Assembly: GCA_016286075.1 (NCBI GenBank)
Contig: JAEERZ010000176.1
Coordinates: 1-5,003, forward strand
Source of the DNA: Selenomonadaceae bacterium
GTDB taxonomy: Bacteria; Bacillota; Negativicutes; Selenomonadales; Selenomonadaceae
Reading direction: 5' to 3'
DNA length: 5,003 bases
Below, piece by piece: positions 1-4,950 of this stretch. The translations under genes and the position numbers were made by a program. Under the pieces are notes generated by a model. The model worked only from the letters and a program-made list of their open reading frames with translations, had not been told where the DNA came from and did no database searches. How positions within the stretch are numbered: the stretch's first letter is position 1; the number at the start of each line of letters is the position of its first letter.

Positions 1-201
1 AAGGCCGTCGAAGCGTCCTCCATCTGCCCGAAGCAGCGCATCACCTGCAGCGTCGGCGTCGCCACATGGCATGACGACGAACCAAACGAGACCGTGTTCA
101 AGCGCATGGACGAGGCTCTCTACGCGGCGAAACAAAGCGGACGTAACCGCGTCGTGTCGGAGGACTCGCCGCTTTTGGAGGCCGCGCCTGCTCCGGCGTA
201 A
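1..201 (+). CDS. GGDEF-domain protein (diguanylate cyclase), C-terminal end, 5' truncated
   Basis: Only the last 66 codons are present, in frame 1 from the window edge, ending in TAA. The translation carries the closing part of a GGDEF domain: the strand ITCSVGVATW (residues 14-23 of the fragment), then the helix FKRMDEALYAAKQSGRNRV (about 35-53), which matches the family's usual ending of the 'D.ALY.AK..GRNRV' type. A short Ala/Pro-rich tail (EAAPAPA) follows. GGDEF proteins normally make cyclic di-GMP from two GTP at the inner face of the membrane or in the cytosol. The GG[DE]EF signature and any sensor domain lie upstream of the window, so activity cannot be judged. The gene is separated by 276 nt and a new promoter from the kor operon, so a functional link is not implied. 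I see no clear hairpin terminator just after its stop. Confidence 0.9.
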   Translation, partial: KAVEASSICPKQRITCSVGVATWHDDEPNETVFKRMDEALYAAKQSGRNRVVSEDSPLLEAAPAPA

Positions 202-334
202 AGGAAACAAAAATCAATACATAAACTGGCACTGAAAATTTTACAGGACATTCCAAACCGACTTAAATGTTCGAGCCAACACCTCTAAAACAGGAACCGA
301 CTTCCAAGCCTTTCCCCTGACAAGCAATGGCTGT

Positions 335-363
335 TTGACAAACGATGGCCCGCAATTTATAAT
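335..363 (+). promoter_or_regulatory. Consensus sigma-70 promoter of the korDABC operon
   Basis: TTGACA at 335-340 and TATAAT at 358-363 are both perfect consensus hexamers, separated by the optimal 17 nt. Transcription should start near 370. The spacer contains GCCCGCAA (348-355), which also occurs in the inverted repeat ahead of the hydrogenase. The promoter reads toward korD, but a hairpin with a T-tract lies between them. Confidence 0.85.
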
Positions 364-390
364 TACAAGAAAAGAGAATATGACGTTCAG

Positions 391-433
391 AACAGGACGA
401 TGAGGTCTTCGCGACTTCCATCGTCCTGTTTTT
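391..433 (+). terminator. Leader hairpin with T-tract (attenuator-like), upstream of korD
   Basis: AACAGGACGATG (391-402) pairs perfectly with CATCGTCCTGTT (419-430). Inside, AGGTC (403-407) pairs with GACTT (413-417) with one G-U pair, a TTCGC loop (408-412) and one unpaired C at 418. T429-T433 follow, then more T-rich sequence, so it has the form of a rho-independent terminator on the + strand only. It starts about 20 nt after the predicted transcript start and ends 45 nt before korD, so it would stop or reduce transcription into korD unless relieved. It may also terminate read-through from the upstream GGDEF gene. Confidence 0.8.
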
Positions 434-477
434 CGTTTTTTATTGTTTCAAAGTCGATATGAGAGGAGGGTTGGAAA

Positions 478-663
478 ATGTTGAAGCTCGTCGCCAAACG
501 CTGCAAGGGGTGCGGCATCTGCGTGAATTTTTGCCCGAAAAAGGTCCTCGAATTGACCGAAGTCGGCAAGTGCGCCGTCACAGAAGGCCGTGAAAAAGAC
601 TGTATCTCCTGCGGACAGTGCGAGATGCGCTGCCCGGACTACGCGATATTTGTTGATAAGTAA
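478..663 (+). CDS. korD: 2-oxoacid:ferredoxin oxidoreductase delta subunit (2x[4Fe-4S] ferredoxin)
   Basis: A 61-residue protein with two classic [4Fe-4S] motifs: C9, C12, C15, C19-Pro (CKGCGICVNFCP) and C42, C45, C48, C52-Pro (CISCGQCEMRCP). It has no membrane segment or signal peptide, so it is cytosolic. In four-subunit 2-oxoacid oxidoreductases this small subunit passes electrons from the cluster in the catalytic beta subunit to free ferredoxin. Its place directly before korA, 11 nt away, supports that role over a stand-alone ferredoxin. The ATG at 478 is chosen because GGAGGG (465-470) lies 7 nt upstream and the cluster motif begins within ten residues. An extra cysteine, C32, lies between the motifs. 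Length fits the family. It is the first gene of the operon and sits behind the leader hairpin. Confidence 0.92.
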   Translation: MLKLVAKRCKGCGICVNFCPKKVLELTEVGKCAVTEGREKDCISCGQCEMRCPDYAIFVDK

Positions 664-674
664 GGGGTGAAATC

Positions 675-1817
675 ATGTCGAGGACATTGCTTTTGCAGGG
701 AAATCAAGCCGTGGTCGAAGGTGCTGTCGCTGCCGGAGTACGGTTTTACGGCGGCTATCCGATTACTCCGTCCACGGAAATCGCAGAACAGCTCGCCATG
801 CGCCTGCCGCAGGTCGGCGGGAAATTCATGCAGACCGAGGATGAGATTGCGGGGCTCGGAGCGGCCATCGGCGCGTCCATGGCCGGGAAAAAATCGATGA
901 CCGCGACCTCCGGCCCGGGCTTCTCGCTGAAGCAGGAAATGCTCGGCCTTGCCTGCATTTCCGAAATTCCCGTCGTCGTCGTGGACGTGCAGCGCGTCGG
1001 TCCGGCCACAGGCCAGCCGACCTCTCCCGCGCAGGGTGAGGTCATGATGAGCCGCTGGGGGACGCACGGCGATCATTGGGTCATAGTCGTGTCGCCGTCG
1101 AGCGTGCCGGAAGCGTTTGATCTGACGGTACGCGCCGTCAGTCTTTCGGAAAAATACCGGACGCCCGTCATCATGCTGATGGACGAAGTGATCGGCCACA
1201 TGCGCGAAAAGATCGTCCTTCCCGACGATTACAGCGAGATCGAGACGGTCGACCGCAAAATCCCGTCGTGTCCTCCGGAAGAGTATCTCGCGTACGGCAC
1301 GACGGCCGAAGACCTCGTCCCGGCGATGGCTCCCTTCGGCAGCGGGTACAGGTGGCACGTCACCGGCCTTGTTCACGACGAGACGGGCTTTCCGAAAGGA
1401 ACCCCCGCCGGCACCGTCGAATCCGTGACGCGGCTTCACGACAAGATCTACAATAATCTCGACGATATCGTAACTTATGAGGAATACAAAATGGACGACG
1501 CGGAACTCGCGGTGATAGCGTTCGGCGGTGCTGCCCGTTCTGCCTATGCTGCGGTCAATCTTGCACGGAAGGAAGGAATCAAGGCCGGGCTTTTCCGTCC
1601 GATCACGATCTGGCCATTCCCCGAGGCGCAGGTGAAGGCGCTGGCGAAAAAGGTCAAGGGAATCCTCGTGCATGAGCTGAATTACGGCCAGTATGTGCTG
1701 GAAGTCGAGCGGGTCGTCTCCGGCGCATGCCCGATATCGCTTTACGGGAAATACGACAATGAATCCGCGACGCCGGAACAGCTTTTGGCTGAAATCAAGA
1801 GGGCAATGAAACAATGA
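675..1817 (+). CDS. korA: 2-oxoacid:ferredoxin oxidoreductase alpha subunit (KorA-type)
   Basis: 380 residues, the usual length of an alpha subunit without a fused gamma domain. Family signatures: GYPITPSTE (27-35) near the substrate/TPP site, QTEDEIAGLGAAIGAS (53-68), TATSGPGFSLKQE (76-88), QRVGPATGQPT (106-116), HGDHW (131-135), RPITIWPFPE (308-317) and ELNYGQ (334-339). With the beta subunit it binds thiamine diphosphate and decarboxylates a 2-oxoacid with CoA, giving acyl-CoA, CO2 and reduced ferredoxin. The signatures resemble 2-oxoglutarate synthases (KorA) more than the VorB-type alpha subunits with GYPITPQ; substrate choice cannot be settled from sequence, and branched-chain or other 2-oxoacids remain possible. 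ATG at 675 follows AAGGGG (662-667), 7 nt upstream, and lies 11 nt after the korD stop. A long open frame on the opposite strand across this gene is a codon-bias shadow. Confidence 0.93.
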   Translation: MSRTLLLQGNQAVVEGAVAAGVRFYGGYPITPSTEIAEQLAMRLPQVGGKFMQTEDEIAGLGAAIGASMAGKKSMTATSGPGFSLKQEMLGLACISEIPVVVVDVQRVGPATGQPTSPAQGEVMMSRWGTHGDHWVIVVSPSSVPEAFDLTVRAVSLSEKYRTPVIMLMDEVIGHMREKIVLPDDYSEIETVDRKIPSCPPEEYLAYGTTAEDLVPAMAPFGSGYRWHVTGLVHDETGFPKGTPAGTVESVTRLHDKIYNNLDDIVTYEEYKMDDAELAVIAFGGAARSAYAAVNLARKEGIKAGLFRPITIWPFPEAQVKALAKKVKGILVHELNYGQYVLEVERVVSGACPISLYGKYDNESATPEQLLAEIKRAMKQ

Positions 1818-1822
1818 GGGGG
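1816..1822 (+). promoter_or_regulatory. Ribosome binding site that decides the korB start
   Basis: GAGGGGG at 1816-1822 lies 8 nt before ATG 1831 but only 2 nt before an in-frame TTG at 1825, so ATG 1831 is the start. It overlaps the korA stop codon (1815-1817). korC has the same GAGGGGG (2661-2667) with the same 8-nt spacing. Confidence 0.75.
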
Positions 1823-1830
1823 CTTTGACA

Positions 1831-2679
1831 ATGGGAATGGAACAGATCGTGGAAAAATATTTTCGCCCGGGCCGTCTTCCCCATATCTGGTGCCCCGGCT
1901 GCGGGAACGGAATCATCACCGGAGCTATCGCGAAAGCGGTGGACAAAATCGGGCTCGATAAAAATGAGGTGGCGTTGATTTCGGGAATCGGGTGCTCCAG
2001 CCGTTCTTCGGGATATCTTGATTTCAACACCGCGAATACGCTGCACGGACGTGCGCTCCCAATCGCCAGCGGCGTGAAAATGGCGAATCCTTCGCTGAAG
2101 GTCATCGTGGCAAGCGGAGACGGCGACTGCACGGCCATCGGCGGCAATCACCTGATCCATGCGGCGCGCAGGAATATCGATCTTACGCTGGTGGTTTACA
2201 ACAACAGCATCTACGGCATGACGGGAGGCCAGTATTCGCCGATGACGCCGAAAGGCAGCAAGGCGACGACCGCCCCGTATATGACGATAGAGCCGTCATT
2301 CAATCTGCTGGAACTGGCGAAAGCCGCGGGCGCCACCTTCGTCGCGCGGGCCACGACATTCCATGTGCCGCAGATGGTGGACGCGATTGCAAAAGGGATA
2401 CAGCACAAGGGCTTTTCGATCGTGGAATGCGTATCGGCGTGCCCGATCAATTTCGGACGCCAGAACAAAGCGGGAAGCGCCGCGAAGATGATGGAGTGGC
2501 AGCGCGACCACGGAGTAATAATCTCAGCGTGGGAAAAAATGGACGCAGAAAAGAAAGCGACGGCGATATCGGAAGGCAAATTTCCGATCGGAGTGCTTTA
2601 CGAATCCGACGCCGTGCAGGAATACACCGAGGCGTACGACGGCGTAATCGAACGCGCGCAGAGGGGGAAGAAATCATGA
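1831..2679 (+). CDS. korB: 2-oxoacid:ferredoxin oxidoreductase beta subunit (TPP-binding)
   Basis: 282 residues. The thiamine-diphosphate motif is clear: GDGDCTAIGG (96-105) and, about 20 residues on, NNSIYGMTGGQ (124-134). Four cysteines, C21 and C24 (CPGCGNG), C55 (GIGCSSR) and C204 (SACP), match in place and spacing the set that holds the [4Fe-4S] cluster in archaeal 2-oxoacid:ferredoxin oxidoreductase beta subunits. The protein therefore holds the decarboxylating cofactor and the first electron acceptor; korD would take electrons onward. It is cytosolic. It begins 13 nt after korA and its TGA overlaps the korC start (ATGA, 2676-2679), implying translational coupling. The GIGCSSR form is common in 2-oxoglutarate-type enzymes, but this is weak evidence for substrate. 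The stretch from about 233 is charged and probably a C-terminal helical tail. Confidence 0.94.
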   Translation: MGMEQIVEKYFRPGRLPHIWCPGCGNGIITGAIAKAVDKIGLDKNEVALISGIGCSSRSSGYLDFNTANTLHGRALPIASGVKMANPSLKVIVASGDGDCTAIGGNHLIHAARRNIDLTLVVYNNSIYGMTGGQYSPMTPKGSKATTAPYMTIEPSFNLLELAKAAGATFVARATTFHVPQMVDAIAKGIQHKGFSIVECVSACPINFGRQNKAGSAAKMMEWQRDHGVIISAWEKMDAEKKATAISEGKFPIGVLYESDAVQEYTEAYDGVIERAQRGKKS

Positions 2680-3206
2680 CGCACAATTTCCGTTTCTCCG
2701 GTACTGGCGGACAGGGCCTGATCACCGCGGGAATCATCCTGGCCGAGGCGGCGATAATCGACGGGAAGGAAGCCGTCCAGTCGCAGTCTTACGGCCCGGA
2801 AGCGCGCGGCGGCTCATCGAAGGCGGAAGTGATCATCTCGGACGAACCGATTTATTTCGGACGGGTGACATGCCCCGACGTGCTTTTGGCCATGAGCCAG
2901 GAGGCGGCGGACAAATTTTCGAAGGACACGGACGGGCACAGCACGATTGTCACGGATACGCTGTTCGTGAAGGACGTTCCGGGAAAATGCAGGGAACGGG
3001 TCGACCTTCCGATCACCCGCACCGCAGTGCAGACCTGCGGCAAGACGCTCTTCGCGAACATCGTGGCCATCGGCGCCATCGTCGCGCTGACGGGCTGTGT
3101 ATCTGACGAAGCCATCGAAAAAGCTGTCCTCGCGAGAGTTCCAAAAGGCACGGAAGACGCGAACAAAAAAGCGCTTCAGGCCGGAAAGGAATTAGTGAAA
3201 AAATAA
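2676..3206 (+). CDS. korC: 2-oxoacid:ferredoxin oxidoreductase gamma subunit
   Basis: 176 residues, normal for a separate gamma subunit. It opens with the family's glycine-rich FSGTGGQGLITAG (7-19) and has SYGPEARGGSSKAEV (38-52), the second hallmark. A late TLFANIVAIGAIVALTG (124-140) matches the 'N..xLGA' segment of gamma subunits; it is hydrophobic but belongs to the soluble fold. In this enzyme class the gamma domain completes the CoA-binding part of the complex. The frame stays open upstream into korB, but the start is placed at ATG 2676: it overlaps the korB stop by four bases, has GAGGGGG (2661-2667) 8 nt upstream, and gives the expected N-terminus. It is the last gene of the tight kor cluster; 128 nt separate it from the hydrogenase and no T-tract terminator is visible between them. 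Confidence 0.93.
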   Translation: MTHNFRFSGTGGQGLITAGIILAEAAIIDGKEAVQSQSYGPEARGGSSKAEVIISDEPIYFGRVTCPDVLLAMSQEAADKFSKDTDGHSTIVTDTLFVKDVPGKCRERVDLPITRTAVQTCGKTLFANIVAIGAIVALTGCVSDEAIEKAVLARVPKGTEDANKKALQAGKELVKK

Positions 3207-3268
3207 CGAATATAGTAAGCGGTATAAATTTCATTCATCGTAATTGTGCCGCGAATGATATTCCGAGG

Positions 3269-3302
3269 TTGCCCGCAAAATATGGGATCGTTTTGCGGGC
3301 AA
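3269..3302. repeat. Perfect 12-bp inverted repeat in the hydrogenase leader
   Basis: TTGCCCGCAAAA (3269-3280) and TTTTGCGGGCAA (3291-3302) are exact reverse complements around a 10-nt loop. No T-tract follows on either strand, so it is not a typical intrinsic terminator. It lies 32 nt before the hydrogenase start and just before its ribosome binding site. It could be an operator, an RNA processing or stabilising hairpin at the korC-hydrogenase junction, or a weak terminator. The rest of 3207-3334 holds AT-rich patches such as TATAAA (3223-3228), but I find no acceptable -35 partner and call no promoter. Confidence 0.8.
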
Positions 3303-3320
3303 TACTTCCAACCGACGGGC

Positions 3321-3326
3321 GGGAGG
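3321..3326 (+). promoter_or_regulatory. Ribosome binding site that decides the hydrogenase start
   Basis: GGGAGG at 3321-3326 lies 8 nt before ATG 3335. The frame stays open upstream to a TTG at 3269, but that codon is in the inverted repeat and has no ribosome binding site, so ATG 3335 is preferred. Confidence 0.75.
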
Positions 3327-3334
3327 ATCGCATT

Positions 3335-4828
3335 ATGGAAAACACGCAAATTACGGCTTTTCGCCGCGAAGTTCTGAGGCGTATTGCAAAATATACGTGG
3401 CACGACTGCCTGCCGGACCATATTTACGATATCCTGTACCAAACGGTGCGGGACAACACTCCCCGCGTCCGCTGCTGCGTCCACAAGGAACGGGCCGTGC
3501 TCAAGAACCGAATCCAGATGGCGCTGTGGCAGCCCTTGGGCCTTAACATCATCAATGCGGCGAAGGCGGCCCTGGCCGGGGAATTCGACAAGTCGCTGCC
3601 CGTTGTGGACGTGCTGCCCGACGCCTGCGACGCCTGCCCCATCGAGAAATATTACGTCACGGACCTTTGCCGCCATTGTATAGAGCATAAATGCATAAAC
3701 AACTGCCCCAAGCAGGCGATAAGCATCCAGAACAACCGGGCGACGATTGACAGGGAAATATGTATCGAGTGCGGCAAGTGCGCGCAGTCCTGTCCTTACG
3801 GAGCCATCCTCGAGATCGTGCGGCCCTGCATCCGGGCCTGCGCGTTGGGCGCGATGTCGTCGGGATCGGACAAGCGCACCCAGATCGACCACGGCAAATG
3901 CGTAGGCTGCGGGAATTGCCGCAGCGCGTGCCCCTTCGGAGCGCTTGACGAAAGGAGCATGATCGTTCAGATTCTCCTGGCGCTGAAGCGGAAAGAAAAA
4001 GTCGTCGCCATGCTGGCGCCTTCCTTTGTCGGCCAGTTCGGAGCGAAAACCTCGCCCGCCCAGGTAGCGGCAGGGCTGAAACGGCTCGGCTTCTCCGACG
4101 TCGTCGAGGTCGCCGCCGGAGCCGACATCACGACGATTCTCGAAGCGGAGGAATTTCAGGAGAAGGTGCCCGGGAAAATGGATTTCATGACCAGCTCCTG
4201 CTGTCCCGCCTTCGTCGATCTCGTAAAAAAGCATTTCCCGGAATACGAAGAGAACATCTCGAAGACCGCGTCGCCGATGGTTTCCTGCGGGAAATGGGTC
4301 AAAGACCGGGACAAGGACGCCCGTACCTGCTTCATCGGCCCCTGCATAGCGAAAAAGGCGGAAACCCTCCGCCATCAGAAGAGCGTCGACTTTGCGATGA
4401 CCTACGAGGAGCTGATGTGCGTCTTCGAGGGCGTCGGAATCGATCTCGGCGCCGGGACGACAGAGGAATTCCACACCGAAGCGACAGCGCGGGGAATCGG
4501 CTTTCCTCTCCATCGCGGCGTCCAGTCCTCGCTGAAGGGCGTGCTTGAAAAAACGGGGGCTGGCGAAGCCGTCATGGAATACGCGAGCGGGCTTGACCAT
4601 TGCCGGGAAAAGCTTTCGCAGATGAAAAAAGGAACGCTGAAGGCCGCCTATTTCGAGGGAATGGCCTGCCAAAACGGCTGTATCGACGGTCCCGGCGCGC
4701 TGGCACAGTTCGGCCTGGCACGGGTGATGCTGGAGAAATTCGCCGAGAGCGCGGAAAAGAAGACCAGCGACGAGAGCCCGGAGGCCCGGAGATTGGCGGA
4801 AGCGATCCAGAAACAGACGATGGTTTGA
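3335..4828 (+). CDS. [FeFe] hydrogenase, group B-like, ferredoxin-linked
   Basis: 497 residues, no signal peptide, cytosolic. The N-terminal ~95 residues include CCVHKERAVLKNR (47-59), typical of group B enzymes. Residues 98-199 hold 16 cysteines: C98/C101, C112-C115-C120-C124P, C143-C146-C149-C153P, C165/C169 and C189-C192-C195-C199P, enough for up to four [4Fe-4S] clusters. The catalytic domain follows: APSFVGQF (228-235), L1 TSSCCPAF (286-293), L2 GPCIAKKAE (335-343) and L3 EGMACQNGCIDGPG (441-454). By family comparison C290, C337, C445 and C449 hold the H-cluster, and C289 is the proton-transfer cysteine. It interconverts protons plus reduced ferredoxin with H2. The L2 Gly-Pro-Cys in place of Met-Pro-Cys and the GPG ending separate it from group A enzymes. 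Its place after korDABC suggests H2 release from Kor-derived ferredoxin. No maturase genes (hydEFG) are in the window. Its stop codon lies inside the next promoter's -35 box. Confidence 0.93.
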   Translation: MENTQITAFRREVLRRIAKYTWHDCLPDHIYDILYQTVRDNTPRVRCCVHKERAVLKNRIQMALWQPLGLNIINAAKAALAGEFDKSLPVVDVLPDACDACPIEKYYVTDLCRHCIEHKCINNCPKQAISIQNNRATIDREICIECGKCAQSCPYGAILEIVRPCIRACALGAMSSGSDKRTQIDHGKCVGCGNCRSACPFGALDERSMIVQILLALKRKEKVVAMLAPSFVGQFGAKTSPAQVAAGLKRLGFSDVVEVAAGADITTILEAEEFQEKVPGKMDFMTSSCCPAFVDLVKKHFPEYEENISKTASPMVSCGKWVKDRDKDARTCFIGPCIAKKAETLRHQKSVDFAMTYEELMCVFEGVGIDLGAGTTEEFHTEATARGIGFPLHRGVQSSLKGVLEKTGAGEAVMEYASGLDHCREKLSQMKKGTLKAAYFEGMACQNGCIDGPGALAQFGLARVMLEKFAESAEKKTSDESPEARRLAEAIQKQTMV

Positions 4829-4853
4829 CAAACGCCGGCCAGGAAATTATAAT
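4825..4853 (+). promoter_or_regulatory. Consensus sigma-70 promoter upstream of the gene at 4951
   Basis: TTGACA (4825-4830) and TATAAT (4848-4853) are perfect consensus boxes with 17-nt spacing; transcription should start near 4860. The hydrogenase stop TGA (4826-4828) is embedded in the -35 hexamer. As in the first copy, a T-tailed hairpin follows before the gene. Confidence 0.85.
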
Positions 4854-4881
4854 ATTATTTAGAACAGAATATGGCGTTCGA

Positions 4882-4925
4882 AACAGGACGATGAGGTCTT
4901 CGCGACTTTCATCGCCCTGTTTTTT
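4882..4925 (+). terminator. Leader hairpin with T-tract, after the hydrogenase and before the next gene
   Basis: AACAGGACGATG (4882-4893) pairs with CATCGCCCTGTT (4910-4921), with one A-C mismatch (4888/4915) not present in copy 1. The upper stem AGGTC/GACTT, the TTCGC loop (4899-4903) and one unpaired base (T4909) are as in copy 1. T4920-T4925 follow. It is the only terminator-like structure after the hydrogenase, so it may end that transcript as well as attenuate the new one starting near 4860. Confidence 0.75.
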
Positions 4926-4950
4926 GTTTTTATGATTGGAGGTGCCGATT

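Larger units (their letters stand above)
333..433 (+). repeat. Promoter-hairpin leader element, copy 1
   Basis: This roughly 100-bp element recurs at 4823-4925. Shared parts, in order: GTTTGACAAACG (333-344, matching 4823-4834), a TATAAT box, AGAATATG followed by [A/G]CGTTC (375-388, matching 4866-4879), a 27-nt block identical in both copies (391-417 and 4882-4908), then CATCG, one differing base, and CCTGTTTTT. The distance from -35 box to hairpin is 56 nt here and 57 nt in the other copy. Each copy lies directly upstream of a ribosome binding site and start codon. Both point the same way as the genes. The similarity is read directly from the sequence; what the element does is inferred. Confidence 0.85.
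4823..4925 (+). repeat. Promoter-hairpin leader element, copy 2
   Basis: Second copy of the element at 333-433. It begins in the last codons of the hydrogenase gene and ends shortly before a new ribosome binding site. The 27 nt at 4882-4908 are identical to 391-417. The spacer between the promoter boxes and the bases just after the -10 box have diverged, so conservation is concentrated in the -35 and -10 boxes, the ATG-containing segment and the hairpin. Confidence 0.85.

Noticed and set aside
229..243. Interrupted palindrome CTGAAAATTTTACAG after the GGDEF gene, considered as a terminator or operator
   Set aside because: Only six pairs with a mismatch, no GC-rich stem and no T-tract; too weak to call.
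256..303. Direct repeat AACCGACTT at 256-264 and 295-303
   Set aside because: Only 9 bp and without further extension or association with a promoter; could be an upstream binding site but is not distinguishable from chance.
267..320. Short ORF of 17 codons (starts MFEPTPLK) in the first intergenic region
   Set aside because: No ribosome binding site, no similar copy, and atypical composition; most likely chance.
391..433. Minus-strand short proteins that share the peptide SREDLIVLF at both leader elements
   Set aside because: The shared peptide is just the reverse-strand reading of the repeated hairpin. No ribosome binding site supports either frame.
639..2147. 502-codon open frame on the minus strand opposite korA and part of korB
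   Set aside because: The translation is rich in Arg and His with no recognisable domain, and the opposite strand carries clear family signatures. It is a shadow of GC-biased codons.
3192..3228. Possible promoter for the hydrogenase (TATAGT at 3211 or TATAAA at 3223)
   Set aside because: The nearest -35-like sequence, TTAGTG (3192-3197), is 13 or 25 nt away, outside workable spacing, and a poor match.
3176..4831. 551-codon open frame on the minus strand opposite the hydrogenase
   Set aside because: Same reason: a low-complexity, Arg-rich translation opposite a gene with complete H-cluster motifs.
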